Positions 24,251 through 37,902 of a DNA stretch of 64,000 bases are shown here, piece by piece. The stretch covers positions 186,001-250,000 of the forward strand of contig CATQJL010000001.1 in the NCBI GenBank assembly GCA_958299035.1, in the 5' to 3' direction. The notes below the pieces were generated by a model. That model was not told where the DNA came from. It ran no database searches and worked only from the letters and a program-made list of their open reading frames with translations. The position numbers and the translations under genes are program-made. Positions within the stretch are counted from its first letter, which is position 1; every line of letters begins with the position of its first letter. This stretch comes from Cylicocyclus nassatus (Eukaryota; Nematoda; Chromadorea; Rhabditida; Strongylidae).

Positions 24251-27240
24251 GACCCGACCTCTGGGACTGGCCTGGAGTTTTGTATTAGATTTCTCATTTT
24301 CCAATAGAGCAGAACTAGTCCTGGAAACATTTGACGTTTCCGGAATCGTGAAGTTTTGAAGGAATATGGGTGGGTATATATTGAGAATCGTTGTTTTTGC
24401 GAGCCATTGCAAAGGTACTCGGACCCGACCTTTGGGACTGGCCTGGAGTTTTGTATTAGATTTCTCATTTTCCAATAGAGCAGAACTAGTCCTGGAAACA
24501 TTTGACGTTTCCGGAATCGTGAAGTTTTGAAGGAATATGGGTGGGTATATATTGAGAATCGTTGTTTTTGCGAGCCTGCAAGGGTACTCGGACCCGACCT
24601 CTAGGACTGGCCTGGAGTTTTGTATTAGATTTCTCATTTTCCAATAGAGCAGAACTAGTCCTGGAAACATTTGACGTTTCCGGAATCGTGAAGTTTTGAA
24701 GGAATATGGGTGGGTATATATTGAGAATCGTTGTTTTTGCGAGCCATTGCAAAGGTACTCGGACCCGACCTTTGGGACTGGCCTGGAGTTTTGTATTAGA
24801 TTTCTCATTTTCCAATAGAGCAGAACTAGTCCTGGAAACATTTGACGTTTCCGGAATCGTGAAGTTTTGAAGGAATATGGGTGGGTATATATTGAGAATC
24901 GTTGTTTTTGCGAGCCATTGCAAAGGTACTCGGACCCGGCCTCTGGGACTGCCCTGGAGTTTCGTATTAGATTTCTCACTTTCCAATAGAGAAGTACTAG
25001 TCCTGGAAACATTTGACGTTTCCGGAATCGTGAATTTTTGAAGGAATATGGGTGGGTATATTTTGAGAATCGTTGTTTTTGCGAGCCTGCAAGGGTACTC
25101 GGACCCGACCTCTAGGACTAGCCTGGAGTTTTGTATTAGATTTCTCACTTCCCAATAGAGCAGAACTAGTCCTGGAAACATTTGACGTTTCCGGAATCGT
25201 GAAGTTTTGAAGGAATATGGGTGGGTATATACTGAGAATCGTTGTTTTTGCGAGCCATTGCAAAGGTACTCGGACCCGACCTCTGGGACTGGCCTGGAGT
25301 TTTGTATTAGATTTCTCATTTTCCAATAGAGCAGAACTAGTCCTGGAAACATTTGACGTTTCCGGAATCGTGAAGTTTTGAAGGAATATGGGTGGGTATA
25401 TATTGAGAATCGTTGTTTTTGCGAGCCATTGCAAAGGTACTCGGACCCGACCTTTGGGACTGGCCTGGAGTTTTGTATTAGATTTCTCATTTTCCAATAG
25501 AGCAGAACTAGTCCTGGAAACATTTGACGTTTCCGGAATCGTGAAGTTTTGAAGGAATATGGGTGGGTATATATTGAGAATCGTTGTTTTTGCGAGCCTG
25601 CAAGGGTACTCGGACCCGACCTCTAGGACTGGCCTGGAGTTTTGTATTAGATTCCTCATTTTCCAATAGAGCAGAACTAGTCCTGGAAACATTTGACGTT
25701 TCCGGAATCGTGAAGTTTTGAAGGAATATGGGTGGGTATATATTGGGAATCGTTGTTTTTGCGAGCCATTGCAAAGGTACTCGGACCCGACCTTTGGGAC
25801 TGGCCTGGAGTTTTGTATTAGATTTCTCATTTTCCAATAGAGCAGAACTAGTCCTGGAAACATTTGACGTTTCCGGAATCGTGAAGTTTTGAAGGAATAT
25901 GGGTGGGTATATATTGAGAATCGTTGTTTTTGCGAGCCATTGCAAAGGTACTCGGACCCGGCCTCTGGGACTGCCCTGGAGTTTCGTATTAGATTTCTCA
26001 CTTTCCAATAGAGAAGTACTAGTCCTGGAAACATTTGACGTTTCCGGAATCGTGAATTTTTGAAGGAATATGGGTGGGTATATTTTGAGAATCGTTGTTT
26101 TTGCGAGCCTGCAAGGGTACTCGGACCCGACCTCTAGGACTAGCCTGGAGTTTTGTATTAGATTTCTCACTTCCCAATAGAGCAGAACTAGTCCTGGAAA
26201 CATTTGACGTTTCCGGAATCGTGAAGTTTTGAAGGAATATGGGTGGGTATATACTGAGAATCGTTGTTTTTGCGAGCCATTGCAAAGGTACTCGGACCCG
26301 ACCTCTGGGACTGGCCTGGAGTTTTGTATTAGATTTCTCATTTTCCAATAGAGCAGAACTAGTCCTGGAAACATTTGACGTTTCTGGAATCGTGAAGTTT
26401 TGAAGGAATATGGGTGGGTATATATTGAGAATCGTTGTTTTTGCGAGCCATTGCAAAGGTACTCGGACCCGACCTTTGGGACTGGCCTGGAGTTTTGTAT
26501 TAGATTTCTCATTTTCCAATAGAGCAGAACTAGTCCTGGAAACATTTGACGTTTCCGGAATCGTGAAGTTTTGAAGGAATATGGGTGGGTATATATTGAG
26601 AATCGTTGTTTTTGCGAGCCTGCAAGGGTACTCGGACCCGACCTCTAGGACTGGCCTGGAGTTTTGTATTAGATTTCTCATTTTCCAATAGAGCAGAACT
26701 AGTCCTGGAAACATTTGACGTTTCCGGAATCGTGAAGTTTTGAAGGAATATGGGTGGGTATATATTGAGAATCGTTGTTTTTGCGAGCCATTGCAAAGGT
26801 ACTCGGACCCGACCTTTGGGACTGGCCTGGAGTTTTGTATTAGATTTCTCATTTTCCAATAGAGCAGAACTAGTCCTGGAAACATTTGACGTTTCCGGAA
26901 TCGTGAAGTTTTGAAGGAATATGGGTGGGTATATATTGAGAATCGTTGTTTTTGCGAGCCATTGCAAAGGTACTCGGACCCGGCCTCTGGGACTGCCCTG
27001 GAGTTTCGTATTAGATTTCTCACTTTCCAATAGAGAAGTACTAGCCCTGGAAACATTTGACGTTTCCGGAATCGTGAATTTTTGAAGGAATATGGGTGGG
27101 TATATTTTGAGAATCGTTGTTTTTGCGAGCCTGCAAGGGTACTCGGACCCGACCTCTAGGACTAGCCTGGAGTTTTGTATTAGATTTCTCACTTCCCAAT
27201 AGAGCAGAACTAGTCCTGGAAACATTTGACGTTTCCGGAA
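24250..27240 (+). repeat. 1,022-bp six-unit HOR, about 2.9 copies
   Basis: The markers CCCGGCCTCTGGG (24,935; 25,957; 26,979), CCTGCAAGGG followed by TCATTTT (about 24,575; 25,597; 26,619) and AGGACTAGCC (about 25,116; 26,138; 27,160) all repeat at exactly 1,022 bp. This is 6 x 171 minus 4, with two 169-bp units per HOR. The rare TATATACTGAG marks two copies (about 25,229 and 26,251). The third copy lacks one monomer after 27,240. Confidence 0.9.
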
Positions 27241-28380
27241 TCGTGAAGTTTTGAAGGAATATGGGTGGGTATATATTGAGAATCGTTGTTTTTGCGAGCC
27301 ATTGCAAAGGTACTCGGACCCGACCTTTGGGACTGGCCTGGAGTTTTGTATTAGATTTCTCATTTTCCAATAGAGCAGAACTAGTCCTGGAAACATTTGA
27401 CGTTTCCGGAATCGTGAAGTTTTGAAGGAATATGGGTGGGTATATATTGAGAATCGTTGTTTTTGCGAGCCATTGCAAAGGTACTCGGACCCGACCTCTG
27501 GGACTGCCCTGGAGTTTCGTATTAAATTTCTCACTTTCCAATAGAGAAGTACTAGTCGTGGAAACATTTGACGTTTCCGGAATCGTGAATTTTTGAAGGA
27601 ATATGGGTGGGTATATTTTGAGAATCGTTGTTTTTGCGAGCCTGCAAGGGTACTCGGACCCGACCTCTAGGACTGGCCTGGAGTTTTGTATTAGATTTCT
27701 CACTTTCCAATAGAGCAGTACTAGTCCTGGAAACATTTGACGTTTCCGGAATGGTGAATTTTTGAAGGAATATGGGTGGGTATATTTTGAGAATCGTTGT
27801 TTTTGCGAGCCTGCAAGGGTACTCGGACCCGACCTCTAGGACTGGCCTGGAGTTTTGTATTAGATTTCTCACTTTCCAATAGAGCAGTACTAGTCCTGGA
27901 AACATTTGACGTTCCCGGAATCGTGAATTTTTGAAGGAATATGGGTGGGTATATATTGAGAATCGTTGTTTTTGCGAGCCATTGCAAAGGTACTCGGACC
28001 CAACCTCTGGGACTGGCCTGGAGTTTTGTATTAGATTTCTCACTTTCCAATAGAGCAGAACTAGTCCTGGAAACATTTGACGTTTCCGGAATCGTGAAGT
28101 TTTGAAGGAATATGGGTGGGTATATATTGAGAATCGTTGTTTTTGCGAGCCATTGCAAAGGTACTCGGACCCAACCTCTGGGACTGGCCTGGAGTTTTGT
28201 ATTAGATTTCTCATTTTCCAATAGAGCAGAACTAGTCCTGGAAACATTTGACGTTTCCGGAATCGTGAAGTTTTGAAGGAATATGGGTGGGTATATAAAG
28301 AATCGTTGTTTTTGCGAGCCATTGCAAAGGTACACGGACCCGACCTCTAGGACTGACCTGGAGTTTTGTATTAGATTTCT

Positions 28381-30760
28381 CACTTTCAAATAGAGCAGTA
28401 CTAGTACTGGAAACATTTGACGTTTCCGGAATTGTGAATTTTTGAAGGAATATGGGTGGGTATATTTTGAGAATCGTTGTTTTTGCGAGCCTGCAAGGGT
28501 ACTCGGACCCGACCTCTAGGACTGGCCTGGAGTTTTGTATTAGATTTCTCACTTTCCAATAGAGCAGTACTAGTCCTGGAAACATTTGACGTTCCCGGAA
28601 TCGTGAATTTTTGAAGGAATATGGGTGGGTATATATTGAGAATCGTTGTTTTTGCGAGCCATTGCAAAGGTACTCGGACCCAACCTCTGGGACTGGCCTG
28701 GAGTTTTGTATTAGATTTCTCACTTTCCAATAGAGCAGAACTAGTCCTGGAAACATTTGACGTTTCCGGAATCGTGAAGTTTTGAAGGAATATGGGTGGG
28801 TATATATTGAGAATCGTTGTTTTTGCGAGCCATTGCAAAGGTACTCGGACCCAACCTCTGGGACTGGCCTGGAGTTTTGTATTAGATTTCTCACTTTCCA
28901 ATAGAGCAGAACTAGTCCTGGAAACATTTGACGTTTCCGGAATCGTGAAGTTTTGAAGGAATATGGGTGGGTATATATTGAGAATCGTTGTTTTTGCGAG
29001 CCATTGCAAAGGTACTCGGACCCAACCTCTGGGACTGGCCTGGAGTTTTGTATTAGATTTCTCATTTTCCAATAGAGCAGAACTAGTCCTGGAAACATTT
29101 GACGTTTCCGGAATCGTGAAGTTTTGAAGGAATATGGGTGGGTATATAAAGAATCGTTGTTTTTGCGAGCCATTGCAAAGGTACACGGACCCGACCTCTA
29201 GGACTGACCTGGAGTTTTGTATTAGATTTCTCACTTTCAAATAGAGTAGTACTAGTACTGGAAACATTTGACGTTTCCGGAATTGTGAATTTTTGAAGGA
29301 ATATGGGTGGGTATATTTTGAGAATCGTTGTTTTTGCGAGCCTGCAAGGGTACTCGGACCCGACCTCTAGGACTGGCCTGGAGTTTTGTATTAGATTTCT
29401 CACTTTCCAATAGAGCAGTACTAGTCCTGGAAACATTTGACGTTCCCGGAATCGTGAATTTTTGAAGGAATATGGGTGGGTATATATTGAGAATCGTTGT
29501 TTTTGCGAGCCATTGCAAAGGTACTCGGACCCAACCTCTGGGACTGGCCTGGAGTTTTGTATTAGATTTCTCACTTTCCAATAGAGCAGAACTAGTCCTG
29601 GAAACATTTGACGTTTCCGGAATCGTGAAGTTTTGAAGGAATATGGGTGGGTATATAAAGAATCGTTGTTTTTGCGAGCCATTGCAAAGGTACTCGGACC
29701 CAACCTCTGGGACTGGCCTGGAGTTTTGTATTAGATTTCTCACTTTCCAATAGAGCAGAACTAGTCCTGGAAACATTTGACGTTTCCGGAATCGTGAAGT
29801 TTTGAAGGAATATGGGTGGGTATATATTGAGAATCGTTGTTTTTGCGAGCCATTGCAAAGGTACTCGGACCCAACCTCTGGGACTGGCCTGGAGTTTTGT
29901 ATTAGATTTCTCATTTTCCAATAGAGCAGAACTAGTCCTGGAAACATTTGACGTTTCCGGAATCGTGAAGTTTTGAAGGAATATGGGTGGGTATATAAAG
30001 AATCGTTGTTTTTGCGAGCCATTGCAAAGGTACACGGACCCGACCTCTAGGACTGACCTGGAGTTTTGTATTAGATTTCTCACTTTCAAATAGAGTAGTA
30101 CTAGTACTGGAAACATTTGACGTTTCCGGAATTGTGAATTTTTGAAGGAATATGGGTGGGTATATTTTGAGAATCGTTGTTTTTGCGAGCCTGCAAGGGT
30201 ACTCGGACCCGACCTCTAGGACTGGCCTGGAGTTTTGTATTAGATTTCTCACTTTCCAATAGAGCAGTACTAGTCCTGGAAACATTTGACGTTCCCGGAA
30301 TCGTGAATTTTTGAAGGAATATGGGTGGGTATATATTGAGAATCGTTGTTTTTGCGAGCCATTGCAAAGGTACTCGGACCCAACCTCTGGGACTGGCCTG
30401 GAGTTTTGTATTAGATTTCTCACTTTCCAATAGAGCAGAACTAGTCCTGGAAACATTTGACGTTTCCGGAATCGTGAAGTTTTGAAGGAATATGGGTGGG
30501 TATATATTGAGAATCGTTGTTTTTGCGAGCCATTGCAAAGGTACTCGGACCCAACCTCTGGGACTGGCCTGGAGTTTTGTATTAGATTTCTCATTTTCCA
30601 ATAGAGCAGAACTAGTCCTGGAAACATTTGACGTTTCCGGAATCGTGAAGTTTTGAAGGAATATGGGTGGGTATATAAAGAATCGTTGTTTTTGCGAGCC
30701 ATTGCAAAGGTACACGGACCCGACCTCTAGGACTGACCTGGAGTTTTGTATTAGATTTCT
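28381..30760 (+). repeat. Four/five-unit HOR block (851, 849, 680 bp)
   Basis: The marker CACTTTCAAATAGAG recurs at 28,381, 29,232, 30,081 and 30,761, giving unit lengths of 851, 849 and 680 bp. The 171-bp-scale differences are one monomer more or less. The 2-bp difference is a TATATAAAG unit in place of a full one near 29,652. TAGAGTAGTAC is private to the copies at 29,232 and 30,081. Confidence 0.88.
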
Positions 30761-33700
30761 CACTTTCAAATAGAGCAGTACTAGTACTGGAAACATTTGA
30801 CGTTTCCGGAATTGTGAATTTTTGAAGGAACATGGGTGGGTATATATTGAGAATCGTTGTTTTTGCGAGCCATTGCAAAGGTACTCGGACCCGACCTCTG
30901 GGACTGGCCTGGAGTTTTGTATTAGATTCCTCATTTTCCAATAGAGCAGTACTAGTCCTGGAAACATTTGACGTTTCCGGAATGGTGAATTTTTGAAGGA
31001 ATATGGGTGGGTATATATTGAGAATCGTTGTTTTTGCGAGCCATTGCAAAGGTACTCGGACCCGACCTCTGGGACTGGCCTGGAGTTTTGTATTAGATTT
31101 CTCATTTTCCAATAGAGCAGAACTAGTCCTGGAAACATTTGACGTTTCCGGAATCGTGAAGTTTTGAAGGAATATGGGTGGGTATATATTGAGAATCGTT
31201 GTTTTTGCGAGCCATTGCAAAGGTACTCGGACCCGACCTTTGGGACTGGCCTGGAGTTTTGTATTAGATTTCTCATTTTCCAATAGAGCAGAACTAGTCC
31301 TGGAAACATTTGACGTTTCCGGAATCGTGAAGTTTTGAAGGAATATGGGTGGGTATATATTGAGAATCGTTGTTTTTGCGAGCCTGCAAGGGTACTCGGA
31401 CCCGACCTCTAGGACTGGCCTGGAGTTTTGTATTAGATTTCTCATTTTCCAATAGAGCAGAACTAGTCCTGGAAACATTTGACGTTTCCGGAATCGTGAA
31501 GTTTTGAAGGAATATGGGTGGGTATATATTGAGAATCGTTGTTTTTGCGAGCCATTGCAAAGGTACTCGGACCCGACCTTTGGGACTGGCCTGGAGTTTT
31601 GTATTAGATTTCTCATTTTCCAATAGAGCAGAACTAGTCCTGGAAACATTTGACGTTTCCGGAATCGTGAAGTTTTGAAGGAATATGGGTGGGTATATAT
31701 TGAGAATCGTTGTTTTTGCGAGCCATTGCAAAGGTACTCGGACCCGGCCTCTGGGACTGCCCTGGAGTTTCGTATTAGATTTCTCACTTTCCAATAGAGA
31801 AGTACTAGTCCTGGAAACATTTGACGTTTCCGGAATCGTGAATTTTTGAAGGAATATGGGTGGGTATATTTTGAGAATCGTTGTTTTTGCGAGCCTGCAA
31901 GGGTACTCGGATCCGACCTCTAGGACTAGCCTGGAGTTTTGTATTAGATTTCTCACTTCCCAATAGAGCAGAACTAGTCCTGGAAACATTTGACGTTTCC
32001 GGAATCGTGAAGTTTTGAAGGAATATGGGTGGGTATATATTGAGAATCGTTGTTTTTGCGAGCCATTGCAAAGGTACTCGGACCCAACCTCTGGGACTGG
32101 CCTGGAGTTTTGTATTAGATTTCTCATTTTCCAATAGAGCAGAACTAGTCCTGGAAACATTTGACGTTTCCGGAATCGTGAAGTTTTGAAGGAATATGGG
32201 TGGGTATATATTGAGAATCGTTGTTTTTGCGAGCCATTGCAAAGGTACTCGGACCCGACCTTTGGGACTGGCCTGGAGTTTTGTATTAGATTTCTCATTT
32301 TCCAATAGAGCAGAACTAGTCCTGGAAACATTTGACGTTTCCGGAATCGTGAAGTTTTGAAGGAATATGGGTGGGTATATATTGAGAATCGTTGTTTTTG
32401 CGAGCCATTGCAAAGGTACTCGGACCCGACCTCTGGGACTGCCCTGGAGTTTCGTATTAGATTTCTCACTTTCCAATAGAGAAGTACTAGTCCAGGAAAC
32501 ATTTGACGTTTCCGGAATCGTGAATTTTTGAAGGAATATGGGTGGGTATATTTTGAGAATCGTTGTTTTTGCGAGCCTGCAAGGGTACTCGGACCCGACC
32601 TCTAGGACTGGCCTGGAGTTTTGTACTAGATTTCTCACTTTCCAATAAAGCAGTACTAGTACTGGAAACAATTGACGTTTCCGGAATTGTGAATTTTTGA
32701 AGGAATATGGGTGGGTATATTTTGAGAATCGTTGTTTTTGCGAGCCTGCAAGGGTACTCGGACCCGACCTCTAGGACTGGCCTGGAGTTTTGTATTAGAT
32801 TTCTCACTTTCCAATAGAGCAGTACTAGTACTGGAAACATTTGACGTTTCCGGAATTGTGAATTTTTGAAGGAATATGGGTGGGTATATTTTGAGAATCG
32901 TTGTTTTTGCGAGCCTGCAAGGGTACTCGGACCCGACCTCTAGGACTGGCCTGGAGTTTTGTATTAGATTTCTCACTTTCAAATAGAGCAGTACTAGTAC
33001 TGGAAACATTTGACGTTTCCGGAATTGTGAATTTTTGAAGGAACATGGGTGGGTATATATTGAGAATCGTTGTTTTTGCGAGCCATTGCAAAGGTACTCG
33101 GACCCGACCTCTGGGACTGGCCTGGAGTTTTGTATTAGATTCCTCATTTTCCAATAGAGCAGTACTAGTCCTGGAAACATTTGACGTTTCCGGAATGGTG
33201 AATTTTTGAAGGAATATGGGTGGGTATATATTGAGAATCGTTGTTTTTGCGAGCCATTGCAAAGGTACTCGGACCCGACCTCTGGGACTGGCCTGGAGTT
33301 TTGTATTAGATTTCTCATTTTCCAATAGAGCAGAACTAGTCCTGGAAACATTTGACGTTTCCGGAATCGTGAAGTTTTGAAGGAATATGGGTGGGTATAT
33401 ATTGAGAATCGTTGTTTTTGCGAGCCATTGCAAAGGTACTCGGACCCGACCTTTGGGACTGGCCTGGAGTTTTGTATTAGATTTCTCATTTTCCAATAGA
33501 GCAGAACTAGTCCTGGAAACATTTGACGTTTCCGGAATCGTGAAGTTTTGAAGGAATATGGGTGGGTATATATTGAGAATCGTTGTTTTTGCGAGCCATT
33601 GCAAAGGTACTCGGACCCGGCCTCTGGGACTGCCCTGGAGTTTCGTATTAGATTTCTCACTTTCCAATAGAGAAGTACTAGTCCTGGAAACATTTGACGT

Positions 33701-34430
33701 TTCCGGAATCGTGAATTTTTGAAGGAATATGGGTGGGTATATTTTGAGAATCGTTGTTTTTGCGAGCCTGCAAGGGTACTCGGACCCGACCTCTAGGACT
33801 AGCCTGGAGTTTTGTATTAGATTTCTCACTTCCCAATAGAGCAGAACTATTCCTGGAAACATTTGACGTTTCCGGAATCGTGAAGTTTTGAAGGAATATG
33901 GGTGGGTATATATTGAGAATCGTTGTTTTTGCGAGCCATTGCAAAGGTACTCGGACCCAACCTCTGGGATTGGCCTGGAGTTTTGTATTAGATTTCTCAT
34001 TTTCCAATAGAGCAGAACTAGTCCTGGAAACATTTGACGTTTCCGGAATCGTGAAGTTTTGAAGGAATATGGGTGGGTATATATTGAGAATCGTTGTTTT
34101 TGCGAGCCATTGCAAAGGTACACGGACCCGACCTCTGGGACTGCCCTGGAGTTTCGTATTAGATTTCTCACTTTCCAATAGAGAAGTACTAGTCCTGGAA
34201 ACATTTGACGTTTCCGGAATCGTGAATTTTTGAAGGAATATGGGTGGGTATATTTTGAGAATCGTTGTTTTTGCGAGCCATTGCAAAGGTACTCGGACCC
34301 AACCTCTGGGACTGGCCTGGAGTTTTGTATTAGATTTCTCACTTTCCAATAGAGCAGAACTAGTCCTGGAAACATTTGACGTTTCCGGAATCGTGAAGTT
34401 TTGAAGGAATATGGGTGGGTATATATTGAG
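30760..34430 (+). repeat. Mosaic zone related to the 1,022-bp HOR
   Basis: It contains the CCCGGCC and AGGACTAGCC monomers of the 1,022-bp HOR mixed with CACTTTCAAATAGAG units (30,761 and 32,974). Two partly matching stretches, about 30.76-31.9 kb and 32.97-33.8 kb, differ by a 340-bp dimer: the marker offset falls from 2,213 to 1,873. No non-satellite sequence is present. Confidence 0.7.
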
Positions 34431-35401
34431 AATCGTTGTTTTTGCGAGCCATTGCAAAGGTACTCGGACCCGACCTCTAGGACTGGCCTGGAGTTTTGTA
34501 TTAGATTTCTCACTTTCCAATAAAGCAGTACTAGTACTGGAAACAATTGACGTTTCCGGAATTGTGAATTTTTGAAGGAATATGGGTGGGTATATTTTGA
34601 GAATCGTTGTTTTTGCGAGCCTGCAAGGGTACTCGGACCCGACCTCTAGGACTGGCCTGGAGTTTTGTATTAGATTTCTCACTTTCCAATAGAGCAGTAC
34701 TAGTACTGGAAACATTTGACGTTTCCGGAATTGTGAATTTTTGAAGGAATATGGGTGGGTATATTTTGAGAATCGTTGTTTTTGCGAGCCTGCAAGGGTA
34801 CTCGGACCCGACCTCTAGGACTGGCCTGGAGTTTTGTATTAGATTTCTCACTTTCCAATAGAGCAGTAGTAGTCCTGGAAGCATTTGACGTTTCCGGAGT
34901 CGTGAATTTTCGAAGGAATATGGGTGGGTATATATTGAGAATCGTTGTTTTTGCGAGCCATTGCAAAGGTACTCGGACCCGACCTTTGGGACTGGCCTGG
35001 AGTTTTGTATTAGATTTCTCATTTTCCAATAGAGCAGAACTAGTCCTGGAAACATTTGACGTTTCCGGAATCGTGAAGTTTTGAAGGAATATGGGTGGGT
35101 ATATATTGAGAATCGTTGTTTTTGCGAGCCATTGCAAAGGTACTCGGACCCGACCTCTGGGACTGCCCTTGAGTTTTGTATTAGATTTCTCACTTCCCAA
35201 TAGAGCAGAACTAGTCCTGGAAACATTTGACGTTTCCGGAATGGTGAATTTTTGAAGGAATATGGGTGGGTATATATTGAGAATCGTTGTTTTTGCGAGC
35301 CATTGCAAAGGTACTCGGACCCGACCTCTGGGACTGGCCTGGAGTTTTGTATTAGATTCCTCATTTTCCAATAGAGCAGTACTAGTCCTGGAAACATTTG
35401 A

Positions 35402-35470
35402 CGTTCCCGGAATCGTGAATTTTTGAAGGAATATGGTGGGTATATATTGAGAATCGTTGTTTTTGAGAGC
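35402..35470 (+). repeat. Layer-1-like haplotype patch inside the macro-repeat
   Basis: GACGTTCCCGG together with TATGGTGGGT occurs here at about 35,402-35,440. Elsewhere this combination is found only in the 170-bp units of 4.0-13.3 kb. The macro-repeat partner near 39,987 has GACGTTTCCGGAATGGTG instead. TTTTGAGAGCC at about 35,462 is private. Confidence 0.75.
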
Positions 35471-36719
35471 CATTGCAAAGGTACTCGGACCCAACCTCTG
35501 GGACTGGCCTGGAGTTTTGTATTAGATTTCTCACTTTCCAATAGAGCAGAACTAGTCCTGGAAACATTTGACGTTTCCGGAATCGTGAAGTTTTGAAGGA
35601 ATATGGGTGGGTATATATTGAGAATCGTTGTTTTTGCGAGCCATTGCAAAGGTACTCGGACCCGACCTCTAGGACTGGCCTGGAGTTTTGTATTAGATTT
35701 CTCACTTCCCAATAGAGCAGAACTAGTCCTGGAAACATTTGACGTTTCCGGAATCGTGAAGTTTTGAAGGAATATGGGTGGGTATATATTGAGAATCGTT
35801 GTTTTTGCGAGCCATTGCAAAGGTACTCCGACCCAACCTCTGGGACTGGCCTGGAGTTTTGTATTAGATTTCTCATTTTCCAATAGAGCAGAACTAGTCC
35901 TGGAAACATTTGACGTTTCCGGAATGGTGAATTTTTGAAGGAATATGGGTGGGTATATATTGAGAATCGTTGTTTTTGCGAGCCATTGCAAAGGTACTCG
36001 GACCCGACCTCTGGGACTGGCCTGGAGTTTTGTATTAGATTTCTCATTTTCCAATAGAGCAGAACTAGTCCTGGAAACATTTGACGTTTCCGGAATCGTG
36101 AAGTTTTGAAGGAATATGGGTGGGTATATATTGAGAATCGTTGTTTTTGCGAGCCTGCAAGGGTACTCGGACCCGACCTCTAGGACTGGCCTGGAGTTTT
36201 GTATTAGATTTCTCATTTTCCAATAGAGCAGAACTAGTCCTGGAAACATTTGACGTTTCCGGAATCGTGAAGTTTTGAAGGAATATGGGTGGGTATATAT
36301 TGAGAATCGTTGTTTTTGCGAGCCATTGCAAAGGTACTCGGACCCGGCCTCTGGGACTGCCCTGGAGTTTCGTATTAGATTTCTCACTTTCCAATAGAGA
36401 AGTACTAGTCCTGGAAACATTTGACGTTTCCGGAATCGTGAATTTTTGAAGGAATATGGGTGGGTATATTTTGAGAATCGTTGTTTTTGCGAGCCTGCAA
36501 GGGTACTCGGACCCGACCTCTAGGACTAGCCTGGAGTTTTGTATTAGATTTCTCACTTCCTAATAGAGCAGAGCTAGTCCTGGAAACATTTGACGTTTCC
36601 GGAATCGTGAAGTTTTGAAGGAATATGGGTGGTATATATTGAGAATCGTTGTTTTTGCGAGCCATTGCAAAGGTACTCGGACCCAACCTCTGGGACTGGC
36701 CTGGAGTTTTGTATAAGAT

Positions 36720-36886
36720 TTCTCATTTTCCAATAGAGCAGAACTAGTCCTGGAAACATTTGACGTTTCCGGAATCGTGAAGTTTTGAAGGAATATGGGT
36801 GGGTATATAGAATCGTTGTTTTTGCGAGCCATTGCAAAGGTACACGGACCCGACCTCTGGGACTGCCCTGGAGTTTCGTATTAGAT
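36720..36886 (+). repeat. 167-bp monomer (TATATAGAATC), copy 1
   Basis: Four bases are missing from TATATATTGAGAATC. The preceding unit ends GTATAAGATT, a second marker of this lineage. It repeats at 38,585 (1,865 bp), 42,160 (5,440 bp) and 44,700. Confidence 0.92.
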
Positions 36887-37739
36887 TTCTCACTTTCCAA
36901 TAGAGAAGTACTAGTCCTGGAAACATTTGACGTTTCCGGAATCGTGAATTTTTGAAGGAATATGGGTGGGTATATTTTGAGAATCGTTGTTTTTGCGAGC
37001 CTGCAAGGGTACTCGGACCCGACCTCTAAGACTGGCCTGGAGTTTTTTATTAGATTTCTCACTTTCCAATAGAGCAGTACTAGTACTGGAAACATTTGAC
37101 GTTTCCGGAATCGTGAATTTTTGAAGGAATATGGGTGGGTATATATTGATAATCGTTGTTTTTGCGAGCCATTGCAAAGGTACTCGGACCCAACCTCTGG
37201 GACTGGCCTGGAGTTTTGTATTAGATTTCTCATTTTCCAATAGAGCAGAACTAGTCCTGGAAACATTTGACGTTTCCGGAATCGTGAAGTTTTGAAGGAA
37301 TATGGGTGGGTATATATTGAGAATCGTTGTTTTTGCGAGCCATTGCAAAGGTACTCGGACCCGACCTTTGGGACTGGCCTGGAGTTTTGTATTAGATTTC
37401 TCATTTTCCAATAGAGCAGAACTAGTCCTGGAAACATTTGACGTTTCCGGAATCGTGAAGTTTTGAAGGAATATGGGTGGGTATATATTGAGAATCGTTG
37501 TTTTTGCGAGCCATTGCAAAGGTACTCGGACCCGGCCTCTGGGACTGCCCTGGAGTTTCGTATTAGATTTCTCATTTTCCAATAGAGCAGAACTAGTCCT
37601 GGAAACATTTGACGTTTCCGGAATCGTGAAGTTTTGAAGGAATATGGGTGGGTATATATTGAGAATCGTTGTTTTTGCGAGCCATTGCAAAGGTACTCGG
37701 ACCCGGCCTCTGGGACTGCCCTGGAGTTTCGTATTAGAT

Positions 37740-37902
37740 TTCTCACTTTCCAATAGAGAAGTACTAGCCCTGGAAACATTTGACGTTTCCGGAATCGTGA
37801 ATTTTTGAAGGAATATGGGTGGGTATATTTTGAGAATCGTTGTTTTTGCGAGCCTGCAAGGGTACTCGGACCCGACCTCTAGGACTAGCCTGGAGTTTTG
37901 AT
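37740..37902 (+). repeat. 163-bp monomer, copy 1
   Basis: TATTAG is lost before TTCTCAC (GTTTTGATTTCTC) in addition to the CCTGC two-base deletion, giving 171 minus 8. Confidence 0.92.

Noticed and set aside
34861..34915. Foreign insertion suggested by unusual variants GCAGTAGTAGTCC and TTTTCGAAGG
   Set aside because: These are point changes within a normal-length monomer and recur intact 4,585 bp downstream, so they mark a duplicated monomer.
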